From an uncultured Brevibacillus sp. (GTDB taxonomy: Bacteria; Bacillota; Bacilli; Brevibacillales; Brevibacillaceae), in the NCBI RefSeq assembly GCF_947502445.1, contig NZ_CANMZW010000029.1:1-64000 (forward strand): DNA of 64,000 nt, read 5' to 3'. The notes below the pieces were generated by a model, which worked only from the letters and a program-made list of their open reading frames with translations, did not search any database and was not told the origin of the DNA. Below are positions 15,581 to 22,722 of the stretch, in pieces (within the stretch, counting starts at the first letter, position 1; every line of letters begins with the position of its first letter). The position numbers and the translations under genes are program-made.

Positions 15581-17254
15581 TTACCATGTTTTAAATGGAG
15601 GCGAGCCCGGTGCCTGATGCTGGATTTGCTCCATAATCGGATAACCGTACGCCAGGATAATCAGGAATGCGACCAGTCCGACCCATACAGGCCAACGCTC
15701 CAGAATACGTGGTACTTCCTGCTTGGTTTCTGTCTCTCCAATCGGATACTCGGTATTCCCTTTTGGTGCATAAAAGGTCAGGTACAGCAAAATCAAAATC
15801 ATGAGGATCGCCGATACAAACAACAGTCCGCCACCGAAAGCCATTACGCGTTGGTAGTCCATCCAGCCAAGGGCCAGCGGATGATCCATGTATGTTGTGT
15901 AATCAGTACGGCGCGGTGCTCCTTGCAAGCCCATGGTGTGCATCGCCAGGGACATCAGGAACATCCCTACCGCCCAAAATACGGTTTGTACCATCGCCAT
16001 GCGATTTGCCGTTTTGGTCAACGTGCGACCTGTCAGGGCTGGAACCAGCCAGAAGCTGACCCCGAAGAACGTCATGGCAACTGCAGCACCTACTGTGATG
16101 TGAAAGTGACCCGTTACCCAGATCGTATTGTGAACGACTGCGTTGATCTGGTTACTTGCGTTAATAATTCCCCCTGCCCCACCAGGGATAAAGAACAGCA
16201 TACCGACGAAAGGAGCAAAGAAGCGAACATCAGTCCAAGGCAGCTTTTTGAACCAGCCAAACAGCCCAACTCCGCCCTTTTTACGTCCAGACGTTTCAAA
16301 AATCGCAAACATCGAGAAGGCTGTCATCAACGATGGTATAACGACGATCAGTGTGAGTGTGACGTGAATCATTTTCCAGCCTGCCGAGATACCTGGCTCC
16401 ATCAGCTGATGGTGGAAGCCTACAGGGATCGAGAACAGCAGCAGCAAAATAAAGGCGAGACGGCTGAGCGAGTCACTGAATACGTGTCCGCCGATAATTC
16501 GTGGAATACAGACATACCATGCCATGTAAGCAGGCATCAACCAGAAGTATACGAGCGGATGTCCAAAGAACCAGAACAAGGTGCGGCTAAGCATGACGTT
16601 AATCGTTGGCGTGAGTCCAAGCGACCACGGAATGAGCTGAAACAATACTTCTGCAGCTACAGGAAGCGTAGCGATAATCCACATGATATAAGTAGTTACG
16701 GCCATGAACAGGAACAGTGGGGACATTTGCCCTTTGTTTTCCCGTCTCCATTTGCGATAGCTCGTAAAGACACTGATACCCGCAATCCAGCTACCAACTA
16801 CCAACAGCGCTGCACCGATGTAAAAGTAAGGGGACGCTTTTAGTGGGGCGTAAAAAGTGTATAATACTGATGCTTCGTTTCTTAAAATGGTGACGACAGC
16901 CATCGCTGTACCGACTACCATCAAAATCCATCCAATCCAGCCCAGCTTCAGGGCTGTACCGTGCAATGCACCGCCTGTCGTGCGAGCAACACCTGAGAAG
17001 ATAAATCCAACGATGAAAAACGTGGTAAAAATAAGTGCCATCAAGACGCCATGCGCAGTCAAAATTTGATAGTAGTTCGTCCAGCTAGGCAGCTCCATGA
17101 TGCCGCCCCGCACCATCCCTTGAAGCATTCCCGCCAATGCTGCGAGTCCAAATGCCACATACGCTACCCAGACATAAGCCAGACTCAGCTTTGCCGTTGC
17201 TGGTGCGATCGGAGCATGTGAGATCTTTATCTCTTCTTTGCGTGCGATTACCAT
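15581..17254 (-). CDS. cbaA: Heme-copper oxidase subunit I, ba3 (B-family) type
   Basis: The 557-residue, roughly 13-helix membrane protein is the catalytic subunit of a ba3-type oxidase. FWFFGHPLVYFWLMPAY carries the CuB His and cross-linked Tyr of B-family enzymes; GFHHQLMEP holds the two further CuB His; VTGHFHITVG holds heme ligands; LTAHGVLMALIF carries a low-spin heme His. It reduces oxygen to water while pumping protons. The gene is third in an operon after subunits IIa and II, 17 bp behind subunit II. The symbol follows Thermus usage. Confidence 0.93.
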   Translation of the reverse strand: MVIARKEEIKISHAPIAPATAKLSLAYVWVAYVAFGLAALAGMLQGMVRGGIMELPSWTNYYQILTAHGVLMALIFTTFFIVGFIFSGVARTTGGALHGTALKLGWIGWILMVVGTAMAVVTILRNEASVLYTFYAPLKASPYFYIGAALLVVGSWIAGISVFTSYRKWRRENKGQMSPLFLFMAVTTYIMWIIATLPVAAEVLFQLIPWSLGLTPTINVMLSRTLFWFFGHPLVYFWLMPAYMAWYVCIPRIIGGHVFSDSLSRLAFILLLLFSIPVGFHHQLMEPGISAGWKMIHVTLTLIVVIPSLMTAFSMFAIFETSGRKKGGVGLFGWFKKLPWTDVRFFAPFVGMLFFIPGGAGGIINASNQINAVVHNTIWVTGHFHITVGAAVAMTFFGVSFWLVPALTGRTLTKTANRMAMVQTVFWAVGMFLMSLAMHTMGLQGAPRRTDYTTYMDHPLALGWMDYQRVMAFGGGLLFVSAILMILILLYLTFYAPKGNTEYPIGETETKQEVPRILERWPVWVGLVAFLIILAYGYPIMEQIQHQAPGSPPFKTW

Positions 17255-17271
17255 CCCATATCACCTACCTT

Positions 17272-17739
17272 TTATTTCACAATAATTGTAGTCGCCATCA
17301 CCTGATGACCTGCTCCACAATACTCGTTGCAAAGAATCAAATATTCGCCCGGTTCGTCAAACGTATAGGTGGCTGAGCTGATGTGTCCTGGCAGCACCAT
17401 GAAGTTGACGTTCGTCTCAGGGATTTGAAAGCCGTGGATAACATCTGGACTGGTTACGTGGAAATTTACCGTAGAGCCAACCGCTACTTCCATTTTCGTG
17501 GGAGAGAAACCAAAAGCGAAGGCTGTCATGTAGGCGTCAAATTCCTTATCCCCTACCTGCTTTAAGCCTGGTTTATCAAAAGGAGGTGTCTCCATTACTT
17601 TTTCTGGATCAATCATTTCCATGTTACTTGGCGGAGCCATCCCCATCGCGAATGCATTGACGCACAATAAGACAATAAACAAGGCCAAGCCGCCTGCGCC
17701 AAGCATCAACCAAATTTTTTCAAAACGATGCAAATGCAT
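17272..17739 (-). CDS. cbaB: Cytochrome ba3-type oxidase subunit II (CuA)
   Basis: The 155-residue protein has one N-terminal anchor helix (residues about 9-32) and a cupredoxin domain outside the membrane. The CuA ligands are visible: His in VIHGF and CNEYCGAGHQVM with both Cys, His and Met. The short length with a single helix is typical of ba3-type subunit II. It accepts electrons from cytochrome c. Start ATG after GGAGGGTACTT; second gene of the operon. Confidence 0.92.
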   Translation of the reverse strand: MHLHRFEKIWLMLGAGGLALFIVLLCVNAFAMGMAPPSNMEMIDPEKVMETPPFDKPGLKQVGDKEFDAYMTAFAFGFSPTKMEVAVGSTVNFHVTSPDVIHGFQIPETNVNFMVLPGHISSATYTFDEPGEYLILCNEYCGAGHQVMATTIIVK

Positions 17740-17762
17740 AAGTACCCTCCTTCTCTATCCTC

Positions 17763-17927
17763 TTATGCCCGTTCCAGAAATAGACCGAATACACTAAACC
17801 AACTGAGGAGAATAATACCTCCGACGATTAGCACGGCAGCAAACGTCCCTTTCAGGTTTTCCTCCGGCTGGGTCTTTTCTTGTTTGGATTTCTTTGTTTG
17901 ACCCGGAGTGTTTGTTTGCGTCTCCAT
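17763..17927 (-). CDS. Oxidase subunit IIa-like single-helix protein
   Basis: The 54-residue product has a polar Lys/Gln-rich head (METQTNTPGQTKKSKQEK) and one C-terminal membrane helix (GTFAAVLIVGGIILLSWFSVF), the design of the small subunit IIa of ba3 oxidases. It starts after AAAGGAGGAGAGCGCG and lies 23 bp before subunit II, as in other ba3 operons. It is the first gene after the promoter at 17982-18010. Confidence 0.8.
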   Translation of the reverse strand: METQTNTPGQTKKSKQEKTQPEENLKGTFAAVLIVGGIILLSWFSVFGLFLERA

Positions 17928-17981
17928 CGCGCTCTCCTCCTTTCCTAGTGCCCTTGTATGGCGTTGTTACTTTATGCCTTC

Positions 17982-18010
17982 ATTCTACCGCTGGGACTAG
18001 TTGGAAGTAA
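17982..18010 (-). promoter_or_regulatory. Promoter of the ba3 oxidase operon
   Basis: The minus strand has a poor -35 (TTACTT), 17 bp, and a good -10 (TAGAAT), the pattern of an activator-dependent promoter. The GGGGA-AA-TCCCC dyad is centred about 9.5 nt upstream of the -35. Confidence 0.6.
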
Positions 18011-18013
18011 TTC

Positions 18014-18046
18014 GGGGAAATCCCCTAAAATGGTCGGGGAAACTCC
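18014..18046 (-). promoter_or_regulatory. Candidate response-regulator sites of the ba3 operon
   Basis: GGGGAAATCCCC (18014-18025) and a half-conserved GGGGAAACTCC (18036-18046) lie upstream of the -35. The first is shared in sequence and in spacing with GGGAATTCCC in front of the neighbouring two-component operon. Confidence 0.55.
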
Positions 18047-18100
18047 TGATATTCGGTGGTTTCGGACACAAGTTGGACATAAAAACCCGAGGGGGGTCAC

Positions 18101-18345
18101 CGAACAGTAGTGGTGGGCAGGAAACGGGAGAAAACGCTACAGGTACTTGGGACCCTAGCTTGGGGGATTTTACTGGACGCCTCCATGGAAAAAGGGAAAC
18201 CGCGTCCAAAGCAGACGATTTCAGGGAGCTTTTTCAAGGTGGACGCTTAAAGGCGTGTTTCCCTTTTTCCGTTCCGGCTTGGTCTGGGTCCCAAAGACCT
18301 TCGCTTATTTCTCCCGTTTCCTCTGCGAGCTGTCACTTCTGTTCG
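18101..18345. repeat. Long structured inverted-repeat element, copy A
   Basis: Nested perfect or near-perfect arms: CGAACAG/CTGTTCG at the base, AGGAAACGGGAGAAA (18119-18133) with TTTCTCCCGTTTCCT (18308-18322), AGGT..TTGGGACCC (18141-18155) with GGGTCCCAA..ACCT (18286-18300), GGAAAAAGGGAAAC (18187-18200) with GTTTCCCTTTTTCC (18257-18270), and GCGTCCA with TGGACGC inside. The core is shared with 47027-47192. It fills most of the 476-bp space between the oxidase operon and the response-regulator gene. I do not recognise the family; strand of transcription unknown. Confidence 0.75.
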
Positions 18346-18359
18346 TGGCTTAGAAACAT

Positions 18360-18395
18360 AAAAAACGTCTGAAAGCATTTGCTCAGACGTTTTTT
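18360..18395. terminator. Intrinsic terminator of the NarL-type regulator operon
   Basis: AAAAAACGTCTGA and TCAGACGTTTTTT pair perfectly around ten bases. The symmetric A and T runs make it bidirectional, so it could also end a plus-strand RNA from copy A of the repeat element. Confidence 0.85.
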
Positions 18396-18403
18396 ATAAG
18401 CAT

Positions 18404-19060
18404 TTATTCAAAATCTAGCCAGCCCTTTTTGATCGCATATCGCACGAGATCGGGGCGTGTACGCAGGTGCAGCTTTTCCATGATATGTGCCTTGTGTGAT
18501 TCGACTGTTTTGACCGAGACGGTTAGCTGCTCGGCGATTTCCTTGTTGCTGAAGCCTTTGGCGATGAGGACGAGCACTTCCTTTTCCCGGTCGGTGAGGA
18601 TTTCGTATTTCGCCTGCTCTTCGCCGTTTTTGACCATCTGCAAAAACTCCTCAATTAAGGACTTCGTTGCAGACGGGTATAGATAAGCCATGCCGTTGTT
18701 CACCGAACGAATGGCAGCGATCAGGTCGAGGTCAGGTGCGCTTTTTAAAATATAGCCCGCCGCTCCTGCTTGAAGGACACGGAATAAATATTCCTCGTCG
18801 TCGTGCATGGTCAATACAAGCACTTGAATTTCAGGTGCCGTTTCCTTCAGTCTGGCAGTTGCTGTCAATCCATTTTCACCTGGCGGCATGCTCAGGTCCA
18901 TCAGCACGACGTCGGGCCGAATCTCCCATGCTTTTTCACATGCTTCTTTGCCGTCAGCGGCATACGCGACAACTTCCATGTCTGCCTGGGCGTTGATCAG
19001 CATGCCCAAGCCAGATCGCACGATGGCATGGTCGTCAGCGATTAACACGCGAATGGTCAT
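18404..19060 (-). CDS. NarL/FixJ-family response regulator
   Basis: The 218-residue protein has a receiver domain (about 1-120; IADDHAIVRSG, phospho-acceptor in DVVLMDLSMPPG, Lys in ILKSA) and a LuxR-type HTH (about 150-212; LTDREKEVLVLIAKGFSNKEIAEQLTVSVKTVESH). It overlaps the kinase gene by 26 bp. It is probably activated by that kinase. Shared dyads upstream of its own operon and the ba3 oxidase operon suggest it activates both. Confidence 0.95.
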   Translation of the reverse strand: MTIRVLIADDHAIVRSGLGMLINAQADMEVVAYAADGKEACEKAWEIRPDVVLMDLSMPPGENGLTATARLKETAPEIQVLVLTMHDDEEYLFRVLQAGAAGYILKSAPDLDLIAAIRSVNNGMAYLYPSATKSLIEEFLQMVKNGEEQAKYEILTDREKEVLVLIAKGFSNKEIAEQLTVSVKTVESHKAHIMEKLHLRTRPDLVRYAIKKGWLDFE

Positions 19061-20126
19061 CTTCTACCCCCTCCTTTGGCAACGGAATCCGGACAATTAC
19101 AGTCGTACCCTCATTCGGCGCAGAACGGATATCTACCGTCCCGCCAAGCAGCTGGGCACGCTCCTTCATTCCAAATACCCCTAGGCCCTTGCCTGTATCG
19201 AGAGCTTTGTCTACCTCAAAGCCGATACCGTCGTCTACGACCGTAACCAAAATTTCTTTTTCCCGGTCTTCAAACACGATTCCAAGCTGGCTCGCCTGAG
19301 CGTACTTCGCGGTGTTCGTCATCGCTTCCTGCACAATCCGGTACAAGGCTGTTTCCATCGCTGCCGGATATCTGCGACGCGTCCCTTGTGTATGCAGCTC
19401 TACCTGAATGTTAAAGCTCTTCTCCACCCGTTTCATCAGCGAACGAAGAGCCGGCAACAAGCCCAGATCGTCGAGAGCAGACGGACGCAGCTCCAGGGCC
19501 ATCCGCTTTACTTCTTCCATCGCTTTGGATGTCATATGCAGCAGATCCGTTACGTGTTGTCTGATCGGATCGCTCAAATTTCCTTGCCCGACGACATTCA
19601 GACCAACCAAAATACTGTACAAGGCTTGCCCTACTCCATCGTGGAGCTCCCGGGAGATGCGCTTGCGCTCTTCTTCCTGCGCCTGGATCGCAAAATTGGT
19701 CAGCTTGTTTTGGTAGCGCTCTTTTTCAGCCCGTTGCTGTGCTGACATATCACGCAAAATCATCACCATTTTGCCGTTTGACTCTTTTGTTAGCTGCGCA
19801 GAGCTTGCCGCTACAGGGAACTCCTTGCCTTCCTTTGTGCGCAATCGCATTTCGAAGGACGGCATTTGCACCTGTTTGAAAAAGCAGTCCGTACAAGTAG
19901 ACTCTTCCATACATGTCGCCATTCCGCGACATATCTCACATATGTGTTTCGCTCCAACCAGCTCTTCTTCCGTCCAGCCTGTCATCCGCTCCAACGCAGC
20001 ATTCACTTTTACAATCAATCCATTGCGGTCGATCACCAGGATCGCGTCACTCACGTTGGCAAAGACGGACTGAATCAGAGAAATCGCTTCACTAGACGTA
20101 CCCAGCTCTTCTTTCCACGTACCCAT
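19035..20126 (-). CDS. Soluble PAS sensor histidine kinase (NarX/DesK type)
   Basis: The 363-residue kinase has no membrane helix. A PAS domain (about 10-135) contains a cysteine-rich insertion with C63, C66, C72, C78 and C81. A HisKA_3 domain follows (ERKRISRELHDGVGQALYS, about 150-215), then an HATPase with VVDDGIGF and GLGVFGMKERA. Cytosolic kinases of this type can sense oxygen or redox state through Cys-bound cofactors, and the adjacent oxidase operon fits that, but cofactor binding is inferred. ATG after AAGGAGGAGCGC. Confidence 0.92.
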   Translation of the reverse strand: MGTWKEELGTSSEAISLIQSVFANVSDAILVIDRNGLIVKVNAALERMTGWTEEELVGAKHICEICRGMATCMEESTCTDCFFKQVQMPSFEMRLRTKEGKEFPVAASSAQLTKESNGKMVMILRDMSAQQRAEKERYQNKLTNFAIQAQEEERKRISRELHDGVGQALYSILVGLNVVGQGNLSDPIRQHVTDLLHMTSKAMEEVKRMALELRPSALDDLGLLPALRSLMKRVEKSFNIQVELHTQGTRRRYPAAMETALYRIVQEAMTNTAKYAQASQLGIVFEDREKEILVTVVDDGIGFEVDKALDTGKGLGVFGMKERAQLLGGTVDIRSAPNEGTTVIVRIPLPKEGVEDDHSRVNR

Positions 20127-20158
20127 GCGCTCCTCCTTGAGACAATCATCTTAACGCT

Positions 20159-20200
20159 ATTGTAGAGTTTACGCGCGAGAAAGTGTATCAGGGAATTCCC
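20159..20200 (-). promoter_or_regulatory. Promoter and operator of the two-component operon
   Basis: The minus strand has TACACT, 17 bp and TACAAT. The perfect palindrome GGGAATTCCC (20191-20200) is centred about 8.5 nt upstream of the weak -35, the same layout as at the ba3 operon. Confidence 0.55.
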
Positions 20201-20230
20201 TTAACCTAAGAGGATTCTGACAGGCAAGAG

Positions 20231-20259
20231 TTGACAAAGCAGCCACTAGCGTTTAGCAT
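20231..20259 (+). promoter_or_regulatory. Sigma-A promoter of the GNAT gene
   Basis: TTGACA, 17 bp, TAGCAT, about 55 bp upstream of the start codon. Confidence 0.55.
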
Positions 20260-20313
20260 ATCATCTAATTAGATGTTTGTGTAATTATACTTTCATAAAA
20301 GGAGGCTCAACCA

Positions 20314-20838
20314 ATGCCATCTCTCACACCATTTCCTGAAACGAGCACGCGCTTAGTTTTTACGCCAGTTACCCGGGAGAATTTTGCAGAGCTGCTCTCC
20401 GTCTACAATTCGAATCCCGATTACATGGAATACGCGTACGGACAACGGGCGGTCACGCTCAAGGAAGTAGAAGCCGATCATGAGGAAAATCTCGGTTATG
20501 CAGACTCCTTCAGCTATTGCCTGCACGAAGCGAGCAGTGGTTATATCGTCGGTGTTGCCCAATTTATTCTTCGCAATCCGCGTGACGGCCACCCTTGGCT
20601 GGGGTTGATCATGCTGCACAGCGACCACCAGAAAAAAGGCTACGCAAAGGAATTTCTGGACCATTTGATCCACTGGTACCGTGATAACGGCTACTCATCG
20701 CTGCACCTTGGTGTTTTGGAGAAAAATGCACGCGTGGTACCGTTTTATGAAAAATACGGCTTTCAAGTCTATGGAGAACGCATAACGGAAAAGCTCGGTC
20801 GGGTCATCTGTTTGGGGTATTCCATCACCTCTGCGTAA
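20314..20838 (+). CDS. GNAT-family N-acetyltransferase (RimJ/RimL-like)
   Basis: The 174-residue protein has the acetyltransferase fold: TSTRLVFTPVTRENFAELLSVY as motif C/D head, LGLIMLHSDHQKKGYAKEFLDHLI as the acetyl-CoA pyrophosphate loop (HQKKGYAKE), and LGVLEKNARVVPFYEKYGFQ as motif B. RimJ/RimL-type enzymes acetylate N-terminal amines or small amines. The substrate is unknown. It starts after AAAGGAGGCTCAACC and appears monocistronic. Confidence 0.9.
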   Translation: MPSLTPFPETSTRLVFTPVTRENFAELLSVYNSNPDYMEYAYGQRAVTLKEVEADHEENLGYADSFSYCLHEASSGYIVGVAQFILRNPRDGHPWLGLIMLHSDHQKKGYAKEFLDHLIHWYRDNGYSSLHLGVLEKNARVVPFYEKYGFQVYGERITEKLGRVICLGYSITSA

Positions 20839-20851
20839 GACGACACTCGCA

Positions 20852-20882
20852 CAAAAAAACGGGACAGCCTGCGCCGTCCCGT
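20852..20882. terminator. Intrinsic terminator, mainly for the minus-strand gene
   Basis: ACGGGAC and GTCCCGT pair around AGCCTGCGCC. The minus strand continues TTTTTTT; the plus side has only a weak T-run. Confidence 0.75.
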
Positions 20883-20890
20883 TCTCATTA

Positions 20891-21886
20891 TTATTGTTCT
20901 ACAACCTCTACTACGATTTTCTCCGCAACACCGATTGGCGGCAAGCTGCGAGTGAGCTTAGGACCATAGAAGGCGTATACTTGCATGTCTGCTTTCAGCT
21001 CTTCCGGCTTCATCACCTTGTTGTCTCTTGCACTGACGATCACGGTATCCTTGTTAATGATCAGTGCTACCTTTTCAGGAGATGTCTCTGTCAGCCCACG
21101 GCCCTCTACCAGCATTTTGTAGGTGCCTTCCTGGTCTTTCTCAATGCTAACTACTTTGCCTGCTGTCCCTACTACATCTTGCGACTCCAGGCTGTCTTTT
21201 ACTACGATGGTGATCGCGCCAGTTTGCGGCGGCATGCTCATCGCCATGTATTTTTGGTGTGTCGCATCGATTTCCATGCCCAGCTTCAGATCTTCTGGCT
21301 TCAGCTCTTTCCCTGCGGCATCAGTAATTTTGGTCTTCTCGTCCAGGTGCAGGATGATGCCGGTCTGATAACCATCGATCAGGACTGACATTTTGCCATT
21401 CTCGGTTTTATTGATGTTTGTAATGGTGCCTGTACGTACTGGCGCTTTTTCAGCTTCCTCGTCCACGACTGTCACCGCACTATCGGATACATTTACTTCT
21501 GCTTGCAGGATTTCGTCAACAAAAGCGACTGGTACATAGGTGCTGCCGTTCAACAGACGCGGTTCAGCTCCCAAAGTTTTGTACATTTTAGCGAACGGGT
21601 AGCGATCCTCTCCTGCTTTTGCATAGCTGGAAATCGCACCTTTTTGTACCTCTGCTGCTTTTACCTGCTCATTCCAAGCTACCTTGAATCCGAGTGATTC
21701 TGCTACTGGGCGAAGTGGAACCAGAACAGTTTGTTGCTGCTTATCGTAAATCGCTGCTTGTGTGATAGCAACTCCATTAATATTTACGGAGAGTTCTTTT
21801 ACTGGTTCGGAGGTCGCCGATACTACGTTGGTTCCCAAAACGGCGAGCGCCGCCAAAGTCATCATACCTGTACGTATTTTTTTCAT
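20891..21886 (-). CDS. Exported protein with copper amine oxidase N-like domain
   Basis: The 331-residue protein has a signal peptide (MKKIRTGMMTLAALAVLGTNVVSA) and a copper amine oxidase N-terminal-like domain (about 25-145: VNINGVAI, VLVPLRPVAESLGFKVAWNEQ, GSTYVPVAFVDEIL), a wall- or ligand-binding module common in Paenibacillaceae, not an oxidase. Two related beta-rich segments follow (TGTITNINKTENGK and TAGKVVSIEKDQEGT). The ATG at 21886 fits the signal peptide; longer in-frame starts run into yunB. Function unknown. Confidence 0.8.
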   Translation of the reverse strand: MKKIRTGMMTLAALAVLGTNVVSATSEPVKELSVNINGVAITQAAIYDKQQQTVLVPLRPVAESLGFKVAWNEQVKAAEVQKGAISSYAKAGEDRYPFAKMYKTLGAEPRLLNGSTYVPVAFVDEILQAEVNVSDSAVTVVDEEAEKAPVRTGTITNINKTENGKMSVLIDGYQTGIILHLDEKTKITDAAGKELKPEDLKLGMEIDATHQKYMAMSMPPQTGAITIVVKDSLESQDVVGTAGKVVSIEKDQEGTYKMLVEGRGLTETSPEKVALIINKDTVIVSARDNKVMKPEELKADMQVYAFYGPKLTRSLPPIGVAEKIVVEVVEQ

Positions 21887-21971
21887 GCTGTTCCAGCCTC
21901 CAATATTTGTGTGTGTTTTAGTTTGTCTACTCCTTGGACGACAGCATTCCAAAAAACGTTTCAAAAAAATT

Positions 21972-22673
21972 TTATGGCTGTGTTTGCCTATTTGCATTTC
22001 GCGGCATCGGAACGTCCGGCTTCCCTGTCGGATTGTTGTATAAATAGTTGGGAACCTTGCCGACGATCAACGCCTCGGTAATCGGAATTTCCGTTGTAAC
22101 GGTCTGCTGCTTGGTAGCAAACGGAATGATAACCCGTAGATCAACCTCCACATAAATGTAAACCGTCACCAGCACCATGTTGATTCCCGCCTGCTTAAGA
22201 CGAGTCTCCAGCCGCGTCTTGACAGCCCCGATGGGGACAAACGATACCGGAATATCCGGTCCGAGGTGCTCCAGGAAAACGTTTTTGGTCGCCAAGCCAA
22301 GCGGAATCGTCGTTTTGACATTATCCTGCTCGAATTCCTTCAGACGGTTTTGAATCCGTGCAGTCGTTTCACCGACGATGCGGGAGTACTCCTTGAAATT
22401 GAAATTGACCGCCTTGATGCTGCCTTCCTCGTCTTTTTCCATGATGACGATCTCGTTGAAATCTACGCCTTGCTGGGTCAATCGTTTTGTCACTGCATCC
22501 GTAATCGCAAGCTTCGCCACCTGATCGGCCTTGGACTGGGCAATTAGCATAAGCGTTGGCTCAACCCGTTTTTCCGCAACTATGAACAAAATGAACAAGC
22601 CAATCATCACGAATAGTGTAATCACTATGATCTTTCTGCCTCGACTTCGCCTACCCCCTCTTTTAAAGCGCAC
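21972..22673 (-). CDS. yunB: Sporulation protein YunB
   Basis: The 233-residue protein has one N-terminal membrane helix (residues about 15-35) after a highly basic head (MRFKRGGRRSRGRK), and a mixed soluble domain with LRVIIPFATKQQTVTTEIPITEALIVGKVPNYLYN, the conserved end of YunB. In Bacillus YunB is made in the mother cell under SigE and is needed for efficient sporulation. The start is GTG after AAAGGGAGTCACAC. No SigE promoter was confirmed. Confidence 0.88.
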   Translation of the reverse strand: MRFKRGGRRSRGRKIIVITLFVMIGLFILFIVAEKRVEPTLMLIAQSKADQVAKLAITDAVTKRLTQQGVDFNEIVIMEKDEEGSIKAVNFNFKEYSRIVGETTARIQNRLKEFEQDNVKTTIPLGLATKNVFLEHLGPDIPVSFVPIGAVKTRLETRLKQAGINMVLVTVYIYVEVDLRVIIPFATKQQTVTTEIPITEALIVGKVPNYLYNNPTGKPDVPMPRNANRQTQP

Positions 22674-22722
22674 GTGTGACTCCCTTTCCCCCGCATTACG
22701 CTACGGCTTTTTCGTGGGTGAT

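Noticed and set aside
15515..16843. Open frame of 442 codons on the plus strand
   Set aside because: Fully antisense to the conserved subunit I of the ba3 oxidase; Cys/His/Gln-rich composition without motifs is typical of a shadow frame.
18001..18372. Open frame of 123 codons across repeat copy A
   Set aside because: Its sequence is explained by the inverted arms; no ribosome site, and the frame is not kept in copy B.
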